Positions 21,812 through 27,906 of a DNA stretch of 27,906 bases are shown piece by piece. How positions within the stretch are numbered: the stretch's first letter is position 1; every line of letters starts with the position of its first letter. The notes under the pieces were generated by a model. The model was given only the letters and a program-made list of their open reading frames with translations, was not told where the DNA came from and searched no databases. A program made the translations under genes and the position numbers. This DNA comes from Aquificota bacterium (lineage in GTDB: Bacteria; Aquificota; Aquificia; Aquificales; QOAS01). The stretch lies in assembly GCA_026987085.1 (NCBI GenBank), contig JALSNH010000181.1:1-27906 (forward strand), in the 5' to 3' direction.

Positions 21812-22672
21812 TTAGGAGCTTTGTAAATTAACTAACGACCAACTTTGGGCTTTATAAAAAAGCATATCCACCATATCACGCAGATATACTTTCAAATCCT
21901 TCCGATGGATTACATTGTCTATCAAGCCCTTTTCAAGGAGAAATTCTGCCGTTTGGAACCCTTTTGGCAATTTCTGTTTTATAGTCTGTTCTATAACCCG
22001 TGCGCCTGCAAAACCTATTCTGGCACCAGGTTCTGCTAGAATTATATCTCCCAAAAAAGCAAAGCTTGCACTCACTCCTCCCATTGTAGGATCGGTAAGA
22101 ACTGTTATATAGGGTATTTTATGCTCCCTTAAAATTCCTACCGCAAAGGTAGTTTTTGCCATCTGCATAAGCGAAAGTATACTTTCCTGCATTCTTGCGC
22201 CGCCGGAGGCGGTAAAAACTATTAAAGGTTTTTTATTTTCTACCGCATATTTACAAGCTCTTAAAAATCTTTCCCCAACAACCGACCCCATTGATCCGCC
22301 AATAAAGGAAAAGTCCATAGCTCCCACAACAACACTTCTTCCATAAATAGTTCCTTCACAAAAAATTATGGCTTCATCGGCACTACTTTTTTTCTTTGCT
22401 TCTTCAAGACGTTGTTTGTAGGGTTTTAAATCGGAAAATTCCAAAGGATCTGTAGGCTGGACTTCTCCGAAAAGTTCTTTCCTACCTTTTTTGTCCAAAA
22501 TAATGTCTATTCTCTCCCTAGCGGAGAGTCTAAAATGGTACCCACATTCAGGGCAAACATTTAAGTTCTCCTTAAGGTCGGGAGTATAAAGTAATTCTTT
22601 ACATTGAGGACATTTTGTCCATAACCCTTCCGGTATGGTTTTTTTCCTTTTAAAGAAATCGAATATTTTCAT
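21812..22672 (-). CDS. accD: Acetyl-CoA carboxylase carboxyltransferase subunit beta
   Basis: AccD with AccA transfers carboxyl from biotin to acetyl-CoA, making malonyl-CoA for fatty acids. The N-terminal four-cysteine zinc ribbon is intact: Cys21, Cys24, Cys40 and Cys43 (KCPQC, VCPECGYH). The carboxyltransferase core follows with MGSVVGERF, FTASGGARMQE, TDPTMGGVSASFA and EPGARIGFAG. Length is 286 residues, typical. The start overlaps an AAGG immediately before ATG. It begins 11 bases after the MscS gene, so the two are probably cotranscribed although unrelated in function. accA is not in the window. Confidence 0.96.
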   Translation of the reverse strand: MKIFDFFKRKKTIPEGLWTKCPQCKELLYTPDLKENLNVCPECGYHFRLSARERIDIILDKKGRKELFGEVQPTDPLEFSDLKPYKQRLEEAKKKSSADEAIIFCEGTIYGRSVVVGAMDFSFIGGSMGSVVGERFLRACKYAVENKKPLIVFTASGGARMQESILSLMQMAKTTFAVGILREHKIPYITVLTDPTMGGVSASFAFLGDIILAEPGARIGFAGARVIEQTIKQKLPKGFQTAEFLLEKGLIDNVIHRKDLKVYLRDMVDMLFYKAQSWSLVNLQSS

Positions 22673-22683
22673 CCTTACGAAGG

Positions 22684-23706
22684 TTATTTTCCACTTTCGA
22701 GCTTTATCTGCAAGAAGGAAGGTGCCAAGTTTATTTGAAGTTCCTTTAAAAGTCTACTTATCATCAATAAAACCTCTTGTCGGATTTCTAACCACTTCTC
22801 CCAATCGGAGGTATTTGCAAAACAATAAACCATAATAGTGTAAGCGTAATCTTTTATCTCCTTTAGATATACAAGAATTACATGTTCCTTCGATATATTT
22901 GGATTTTCCTGTAGAAAATTTCTCAATTTTTCAATAAAAATTTCAACCTTTTCGGGAGAAGTTTCATAGGAAAGATTTAAATCAAATTTAATTCTTCTAA
23001 CTTTGCGGCGAGAAAAATTTTCAACAGAACTATTGGCAACTTTACTGTTAGGCAAAGTTAAAAGAGTTTTATTAAAAGTTCTTAATTTCAAACTCCTAAT
23101 ACCAATTTCATGAACAATACCTTCATATTTACCATCTATCAATACCCACTCACCTTTCGACAACGAATTATCTAAGATTAAATTTAGTCCTCCAAATATA
23201 TTTGAAATGGTATCTTTTGCTGCCAAAGCAACCGCTAAACCTCCTATTCCTAAAGAAGCTATAAGAGTTTTAACGTCATAACCAATATTTTGTAAAAGTG
23301 TTAAAAGAGCAAGTATAAAGGTAGAAAATTTTGCTATTTGAAATAGAAAATTTAAAATATGACTGTGTTGATTAAATTTCTTATGTTGTTCTAAAACAAC
23401 TTTTACTAGGTTTATACTTTGAATAATAAAGGTAAAGATAGTTAGAATTATTAAAGAATTTTCAAGGGTGGTAGGAAGTGAAACTTCAAAAACAGGTTGA
23501 AAGCCTCTTAATAACAGATAAAGTATAAAAAAACTTATAGGTAATTTATAAGTTTTAAAAATATATTCATCACCTTTCCAAGTCGTTTTTAATAAAAGTT
23601 TTTCAAAAAGTGGATATATAACTTTTAAAAACAGAAAATAACTTATAAAAACGACGCTCCAAAATAGCAGAATTTTTGAATTATTAAAATAACTAAATAC
23701 TTCCAT
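22684..23706 (-). CDS. MscS-family mechanosensitive channel
   Basis: Small-conductance mechanosensitive channels release solutes on hypoosmotic shock. The 340-residue protein has about five hydrophobic segments: near 11-32, 52-70, 83-103, 125-147 and the pore helix near 150-182. The pore-lining TM3 is recognisable by Gly/Ala packing in ASLGIGGLAVALAAKDTISN, and the beta domain follows with GEWVLIDGKYEGIVHEIGIRS and TLPNSKV. More helices precede TM3 than in E. coli MscS, placing it with the medium-size MscS-like (YbdG/YnaI-type) proteins. It lies between atpD and accD on the same strand. The coding DNA is notably AT-rich. No Shine-Dalgarno sequence precedes ATG. Confidence 0.9.
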   Translation of the reverse strand: MEVFSYFNNSKILLFWSVVFISYFLFLKVIYPLFEKLLLKTTWKGDEYIFKTYKLPISFFILYLLLRGFQPVFEVSLPTTLENSLIILTIFTFIIQSINLVKVVLEQHKKFNQHSHILNFLFQIAKFSTFILALLTLLQNIGYDVKTLIASLGIGGLAVALAAKDTISNIFGGLNLILDNSLSKGEWVLIDGKYEGIVHEIGIRSLKLRTFNKTLLTLPNSKVANSSVENFSRRKVRRIKFDLNLSYETSPEKVEIFIEKLRNFLQENPNISKEHVILVYLKEIKDYAYTIMVYCFANTSDWEKWLEIRQEVLLMISRLLKELQINLAPSFLQIKLESGK

Positions 23707-23817
23707 AAGAGAAATAAAAATAACTCTATAAGATGCCTGTTTGAAATTATCTGTTTGCTCCTAAATAAAGGTTTAATTTTGGCAAAAATTATTAGGAAAG
23801 AGGGAGATAAAAGAAAA

Positions 23818-25257
23818 TTAAACTTTAGCTCCCATTTCTTTGGCCTTAGCTATAACGTCCTCGATAGTACCAACGTAGGCAAATGCCATTTCGGGTAGGT
23901 GGTCGTATTTGCCGGTGAGGATTTCTTTTACGCTTCTAATTGCATCTTCCAGTTTTACGTAAATACCGGGCATACCGGTGAATTGTTCTGCAACGTGGAA
24001 AGGTTGGGATAGGAACCTTTGAAGTCTCCTTGCCCTCGCAACGATGGCTTTGTCCTCGTCGGAGAGCTCTTCCATACCGAGAATGGCAATAATCTCTTGG
24101 AGCTCTTTATACCTTTGGAGAATCCTTTTAACTTCCATAGCGACCTGATAGTGTTCCTCTCCTACAAATTCGGGTGCCAAGAATTTGGAGGACGATTCGA
24201 GCGGGTCGATTGCGGGATAGATACCGAGCTCGGCCAACCTTCTGGATAGAACTACGAATGCATCGAGGTGGGCAAAAATCGACCAAGGTGCGGGGTCGGT
24301 AATATCGTCCGCGGGAACGTAAACGGCTTGGAAGGAGGTTAACGAACCCTCTTTGGTAGAGGTAATTCTTTCCTGAACTTCACCAACGTCGTTATTCAAA
24401 GTGGGTTGATAACCAACCTGGGAGGGAAGCCTTCCCAAAGTGGTGGAAACTTCCGCACCTGCCTGAACGAAACGGAAGATATTATCTATGAAGATAAGTA
24501 GGTCTCTCTTTTCAACATCCCTGAAGTATTCGGCCATAGTAAGACCTGTTTGGGCTACACGGAACCTAACTCCGGGAGGCTCGTTCATCTGTCCATATAC
24601 CATTACGGTGTAGGGTAAAACTCCCGATTCTTTCATTTCGAGCCATAGGTCGGTTCCTTCCCTTGTTCTTTCACCAACTCCAACGAATACGGAATAACCT
24701 TTGTGGAATTTAGCTATGTTGTGGATAAGCTCCTGAATGAGAACGGTCTTTCCAACTCCTGCACCACCGAAGAGTCCCGCCTTACCACCTTTGGGAATGG
24801 GCACCAGTAGGTCAATTACTTTAATACCGGTTTCCAAAATTTGGAATTCGGTGGACTGGTCGGTTAAAACGGGTGCGGGTCTAAAGATTGGCCAGTATTC
24901 CTCAGCCTCTACAGGGCCGGCTTCGTCGATAGGTTTACCGAGAACGTTAAAGATTCTTCCCAAGGTTGGAGGTCCTACGGGAACCTTTAAAGGTCCTCCG
25001 AGCCATTCAACCTCCTGGCCCCTTACCAAACCTTCGGAAGGTCCCAAAACGATACACCTAACCCTTTTATCTCCGATATGTTGTGCAATTTCCAAGTAGA
25101 GCTCCTCTTCTATCCAATTACCTCTATCGTCGAGACCTTTTCTAATAGTTTTGAGGGCGTCCCTAACGGGAGGAAGCTTTTCGGTATCGAATTCTACGTC
25201 AACAACCGCACCGAGAACCTGAACTATTTTTCCTTTTAAAGTTTCCTTTTCCGCCAT
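23818..25257 (-). CDS. atpD: F1F0 ATP synthase subunit beta
   Basis: The catalytic subunit of F1, on the cytoplasmic face of the membrane. The protein starts MAEKETLKGKIVQVLGAVVD; an in-frame TTG eight codons earlier lies over the ribosome binding site and is rejected. Product is 479 residues. Key motifs: Walker A GGAGVGKT (164-171), GVGERTREG with catalytic Glu, DNIFRF (Walker B Asp), the conserved ALGRLPSQVGYQPTL variant TLGRLPSQVGYQPTL and the C-terminal DELSEED-equivalent MEELSDEDK. AAGGAGG lies eight bases before ATG. It follows atpG, but atpC is not downstream and atpA is not upstream, so the operon is split. Confidence 0.97.
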   Translation of the reverse strand: MAEKETLKGKIVQVLGAVVDVEFDTEKLPPVRDALKTIRKGLDDRGNWIEEELYLEIAQHIGDKRVRCIVLGPSEGLVRGQEVEWLGGPLKVPVGPPTLGRIFNVLGKPIDEAGPVEAEEYWPIFRPAPVLTDQSTEFQILETGIKVIDLLVPIPKGGKAGLFGGAGVGKTVLIQELIHNIAKFHKGYSVFVGVGERTREGTDLWLEMKESGVLPYTVMVYGQMNEPPGVRFRVAQTGLTMAEYFRDVEKRDLLIFIDNIFRFVQAGAEVSTTLGRLPSQVGYQPTLNNDVGEVQERITSTKEGSLTSFQAVYVPADDITDPAPWSIFAHLDAFVVLSRRLAELGIYPAIDPLESSSKFLAPEFVGEEHYQVAMEVKRILQRYKELQEIIAILGMEELSDEDKAIVARARRLQRFLSQPFHVAEQFTGMPGIYVKLEDAIRSVKEILTGKYDHLPEMAFAYVGTIEDVIAKAKEMGAKV

Positions 25258-25324
25258 AGTTTTAAATACCTCCTTTGGCAAAAATATTTAACTGAAAAGG
25301 AAAATTTTACATTTGCGCTTATTT

Positions 25325-26227
25325 TTAACCGCTCGCTTTGAGGGCTTCAACCGCGTTAACGATATCGATAAGTTCGTTGGTAATAGCCTCCTGACGGGCA
25401 ACGTTGTAGAGGTGGGTCCACTTTTTAATTGCATCTTCGGCGTTTTTGGTAGCGTTTTCCATTGCCATCATACGGGCGGCCTGCTCGGCTGCGTTCGATT
25501 CGAGCATAGCCCTGTAGATTTGGAAATTGAGATACCTTTGGAGGAGGTTTTCTATAAACCTTTCAATGTTTTTAACTTCAAGTTCGTAAACCACTTCGGG
25601 ATTTTCACCTTTAAGTTCTTCCAATACTATTTCGGTTAAAGGTAAAAATACCTTTTCCTGAACAAAGTAGGTTGTTTTGGTTTTAAGCTGGTTGTGGAGC
25701 AAAATGACCCTATCGGTCTCCCCTTGTAGGAACCTCTCTTTTACACTTTCACCTACGGTTTTTACTGCAGAAAAATCTATAGTTTTCCTAAATACGTGGT
25801 CGAAGCTGTTAACTATTTGAATACCTTTTACGTGTCTTTCAAAATATTGAACACCTTTTCTACCTATGAGGTGGAGGTTAACTTTTATTCCCTTCGATTG
25901 GAGCTCTTCTATCTTATTCTCGATATATTTGATTATTGAAGAGTTGAAGGCTCCGCAAAGGCCCCTATCGGCGGTGATGAGAATTAAATCTACCGCTTTG
26001 AATTCGGTTCTAACTTCAAAAAGAGGATGTATTGAAGGGTCTATATGGTGGGCAAATCTTCCGATTATTTCATATAGTTTTTCCGAATAAGGACGAGCAA
26101 GTTCGGCGGCTTCGTAGGCGCTTTTGAGCTTGGCCGCCGCTATAAGTTTCATAGCGTTGGTAATTCGTTTGGTATTTTTTAAACCCTGAATTTTTCGCTT
26201 TATATCTTTAAGGTTCAATTTGGCCAT
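25325..26227 (-). CDS. atpG: F1F0 ATP synthase subunit gamma
   Basis: The central rotor shaft that couples F0 rotation to the beta subunits. N-terminal coiled-coil helix: LKDIKRKIQGLKNTKRITNA and MKLIAAAKL; C-terminal helix ending RQEAITNELIDIVNAVEAL, the family signature. The Rossmann-like middle includes ITADRGLCGAFN. Length is 300 residues, slightly longer than the usual 285-290. AAGGAGG before ATG is strong. It is the first gene of a short transcript with atpD, 67 bases downstream, and is divergent from the Nudix gene. A palindrome surrounds its predicted -10 box. Confidence 0.97.
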   Translation of the reverse strand: MAKLNLKDIKRKIQGLKNTKRITNAMKLIAAAKLKSAYEAAELARPYSEKLYEIIGRFAHHIDPSIHPLFEVRTEFKAVDLILITADRGLCGAFNSSIIKYIENKIEELQSKGIKVNLHLIGRKGVQYFERHVKGIQIVNSFDHVFRKTIDFSAVKTVGESVKERFLQGETDRVILLHNQLKTKTTYFVQEKVFLPLTEIVLEELKGENPEVVYELEVKNIERFIENLLQRYLNFQIYRAMLESNAAEQAARMMAMENATKNAEDAIKKWTHLYNVARQEAITNELIDIVNAVEALKASG

Positions 26228-26251
26228 CTACCGCCTCCTTACAAATAGCTT

Positions 26252-26274
26252 TAGCCTTTAAATTATAAAGGCTA
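26252..26274. promoter_or_regulatory. 23-bp palindrome containing the predicted atpG -10 box
   Basis: TAGCCTTTA-AATTA-TAAAGGCTA is a perfect 9+5+9 inverted repeat between the divergent atpG and Nudix genes. On the minus strand it includes TATAAT (26267-26262), an ideal -10 box for atpG, about 35 bases before its ATG. It could be an operator or form a hairpin in an RNA reading through. Confidence 0.55.
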
Positions 26275-26299
26275 CCGTTTTAATTAGATTATTAGCCCC

Positions 26300-26731
26300 A
26301 TGCCCTCCAAAAATGTCAAAAAACTTCCTTTGCGAAAGGAATACTCTGCAGGAGGAGTAGTTTTTAAAGATAAAAGAGAGGTTTTACTTATTAAAAATCC
26401 TTCCAATGTGTGGACCTTTCCCAAAGGTCATATTGAAAATGGAGAAACTAAAGAGCAAGCTGCTTTGAGGGAGGTAAAGGAGGAAACCAATATAGATGCG
26501 GAAATAGTAACCTATTTGGGTGAAATCCATTATTTTTTTACCTGGAAAGGGACAAGAATTTTTAAAACCGTCTATTTTTTTCTAATGAAATATATTTCCG
26601 GGAAACCTGTCCCTTCGTGGGAGGTGAAAGATGCAAAATTTTTCCCTATAGAGGAAGCAAAAAAACTTATTAAATATAAAGGTGATAAAGAAATATTTAG
26701 TAAGGCGTTGGAAAAGTTATGTCTTCTTTAA
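26300..26731 (+). CDS. Nudix hydrolase, probable Ap4A hydrolase
   Basis: Nudix enzymes split nucleoside diphosphates linked to another moiety. The Nudix box spans 43-65, G-x5-E-x7-REV-x-EE-x-x-I, with catalytic REVKEE intact (57-62); the usual glycine after EET is Asn64. SAGGVVF, WTFPKGHIE, GEIHYFFTWKG and SWEVKDAKFFPIEEAKKLIKYKGDKEIF closely match my memory of the Aquifex aeolicus diadenosine tetraphosphate hydrolase, which I could not check. Length is 143 residues. The N-terminal MPSKNVKKLPL is extra; TTG at Leu11 is an alternative start. GATTAT (26287-26292) ends seven bases before ATG, with no Shine-Dalgarno sequence. Confidence 0.88.
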   Translation: MPSKNVKKLPLRKEYSAGGVVFKDKREVLLIKNPSNVWTFPKGHIENGETKEQAALREVKEETNIDAEIVTYLGEIHYFFTWKGTRIFKTVYFFLMKYISGKPVPSWEVKDAKFFPIEEAKKLIKYKGDKEIFSKALEKLCLL

Positions 26732-26755
26732 AGATCTCATCAAAAGTTTTGAACT

Positions 26756-27535
26756 TTATTTTCTTCTTTTGAATTTTTCAGGCAATTCTCTCGGTTGAGG
26801 TCCTAAATATTCAACTTCTTTTTCCTCATCAAGTCTTTTTGAGAACGGTTTTTCCATAACAAGTTCTTCGTAAGCGTGGGCAACAAGGCCGGGTATTCTG
26901 CCAATAATAAAAAAGCCTTTTCCCAATCTCCAATCAAAGCCCATTTCACTGACTATAGCAGCTATCGCTCCATCTACATTTAAAACCAGTTTTTTTCCTT
27001 TTAATTTTTCTATAGCTTTTTCAACTTCCAAAGCAAATTCGGCATATTTTCCAAAGAAACCGAGTTCCTTAGCTATTTCGAAAAGTTTTTTGGTTCGTGG
27101 GTCAAATTCTTTATAAAACCTATGTCCGTATCCAGGTATTCTTCTTTTGGCTTCTAAAAATTCCTTTACAACTTCTTCAGGATTTTTTCCTACATTTTCC
27201 TGTAGAAACTTCATAGCTCCTTCTAAAGCTCCTCCGTGAGCTTCTCCAAAAGCTAAAATGCCGGCTCCAACCCCAACATTTAAAGGATTTCCTCCGCTAA
27301 TTACCGCCCTCGCGGCTATAACCGAGGGTGGAGCAATAGAATGCTCTACGGTAGCTACAAAAATAGCATCCAACATTTGGGTTGTTCTTTCGTCAGGCAA
27401 CTCACCTTTTAGAACCAAATAGATGGCTTCGGTAAAAGTTAAATTCCCAACGAGGTCTTCTAATTTATAACCCCTAACATAAGCTTCATATCCTCTATGA
27501 AAACTTATAGCGGTTCTCCACTTTTTTCTTTCCAT
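26756..27535 (-). CDS. ccl: Citryl-CoA lyase (citrate synthase-related)
   Basis: In the two-step form of the reductive TCA cycle, citryl-CoA synthetase makes citryl-CoA and this lyase cleaves it to acetyl-CoA and oxaloacetate. The 259-residue protein (ATG 27535, MERKKWRTAIS) is much shorter than citrate synthase (about 370-430) but keeps its catalytic residues: His100 in EAHGGAL, His138 in GYGHRFY and Asp189 in NVDGAIA. It corresponds to the lyase domain at the end of ATP-citrate lyase, here free-standing. A start 29 codons upstream is non-conserved and rejected. It stands alone, with the synthetase genes not in the window, and is divergent from a Fur-family gene. A short methylcitrate synthase is the main alternative. 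Confidence 0.82.
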   Translation of the reverse strand: MERKKWRTAISFHRGYEAYVRGYKLEDLVGNLTFTEAIYLVLKGELPDERTTQMLDAIFVATVEHSIAPPSVIAARAVISGGNPLNVGVGAGILAFGEAHGGALEGAMKFLQENVGKNPEEVVKEFLEAKRRIPGYGHRFYKEFDPRTKKLFEIAKELGFFGKYAEFALEVEKAIEKLKGKKLVLNVDGAIAAIVSEMGFDWRLGKGFFIIGRIPGLVAHAYEELVMEKPFSKRLDEEKEVEYLGPQPRELPEKFKRRK

Positions 27536-27598
27536 TAAAGGGAAAACTTTAAAACGAAGAAAGACCTTTACAGGGATTATTGTTTTAATTGAAGAGAA

Positions 27599-27906
27599 AT
27601 GTTTGTTAGGCCGGAAGAACATAAACGGATAATGGAAGAAATAATAGAAACCTTGAAAAGGAGAGGATTAAAAACAACCCACTCAAGACTAAAGGTCATA
27701 GAGTATCTGCTCCAATACGGGAAACACTTTGAAATTGAAGACCTTGTTTTGTGGATTATTGAAAGATGTAAACCTAGAAAGGATTGCCCTTCCCGACCTA
27801 CCGTTTACAGAACGGTAAAACTTCTCGAAGAGCTCGGTTATGTAAAACCGATATTGAAACAGGGCCATAAAACGGTTTACGAATTTTTACCCTTAAAGGA
27901 AGAACA
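27599..27906 (+). CDS. Fur-family transcriptional regulator, 3' end cut by window
   Basis: The first 102 residues of a metal-dependent winged-helix repressor. ATG 27599 begins MFVRPEEHKRI. The DNA-binding domain is clear: RGLKTTHSRLKVIEYL is the first helix pair, and SRPTVYRTVKLLEELGYVKP matches the Fur recognition helix and wing (TVYR.L..L...G). An inserted segment with ERCKPRKDCPS carries two cysteines between helices, unusual for Fur or PerR. The metal-binding dimerisation domain is outside the window, so Fur, PerR, Zur and Nur cannot be separated. It is divergent from citryl-CoA lyase with 63 bases between start codons. Confidence 0.85.
   Translation, partial: MFVRPEEHKRIMEEIIETLKRRGLKTTHSRLKVIEYLLQYGKHFEIEDLVLWIIERCKPRKDCPSRPTVYRTVKLLEELGYVKPILKQGHKTVYEFLPLKEE

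Noticed and set aside
22201..22213. CCGCC-GGA-GGCGG palindrome in accD
   Set aside because: It encodes the invariant TASGGAR motif of the carboxyltransferase, so protein constraint explains it.
1..27906. CRISPR array, insertion sequence, prophage, toxin-antitoxin or defence island
   Set aside because: No spaced direct repeats, transposase, integrase, phage structural gene or known defence domain is present; all larger genes are housekeeping.

Overview
The window is ordinary, densely packed bacterial chromosome: 29 intact protein genes, 2 partial ones at the edges and 2 tRNA genes, with no insertion sequence, prophage, CRISPR array, rRNA or plasmid marker. No stretch longer than about 170 bases lacks a gene. 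DNA is AT-rich overall. Several signs suggest a thermophilic, autotrophic member of the Aquificota, although I cannot search a database: a stand-alone citryl-CoA lyase (reductive TCA cycle); an F1-ATPase gamma-beta gene pair detached from the rest of the atp operon; a Nudix protein that, from memory, closely resembles the Aquifex Ap4A hydrolase; and lysine/glutamate-rich proteins. Family-level placement is open.

Layout. 1-2.2 kb: a partial membrane protein and an FtsB/DivIC-like protein on the minus strand, then mtnA and tRNA-Arg(CCG) on plus, with maf on minus running antisense into the tRNA 3' end. 2.2-7.0 kb: hpt, plsX, pdxA and guaA on plus, with dtd inserted on minus. 7.0-10.0 kb: a DegT-type aminotransferase (minus), then serA and a 60-residue membrane protein (plus). 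10.0-13.7 kb, all minus: DEAD-box RNA helicase, tpx, yraN and purA. 13.8-14.2 kb: a TM2 protein facing a 54-residue membrane protein. 14.2-19.7 kb, all plus: sbcC, uppS, class II aldolase, tRNA-Leu(UAG), tmk and a membrane-anchored coiled-coil protein. 19.7-26.2 kb, all minus: dapF, obg, accD, an MscS channel, atpD and atpG. 26.3-27.9 kb: Nudix (plus), citryl-CoA lyase (minus) and a partial Fur-family regulator (plus).

The genes are mostly housekeeping: purine supply (hpt, guaA, purA), dTMP supply and nucleotide hygiene (tmk, maf, Nudix), fatty acid/phospholipid/isoprenoid and wall synthesis (accD, plsX, uppS, dapF), serine and vitamin B6 (serA, pdxA), methylthio-sugar metabolism (mtnA, perhaps with the aldolase), translation and ribosome quality (dtd, obg, helicase), DNA repair (sbcC), peroxide defence (tpx), energy (atpG, atpD) and carbon fixation (ccl). 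Functionally unrelated genes share short operons, as is usual in this phylum.

I see no new multi-gene system. The most interesting signals are non-coding: a leader before the DEAD-box helicase whose arms can form mutually exclusive helices, one of which could hide the Shine-Dalgarno sequence; a 23-bp palindrome around the -10 box of atpGD; and a split between genes with strong Shine-Dalgarno sites and genes with none, where a -10-like box lies 6-8 bases before the start codon and suggests leaderless transcripts.
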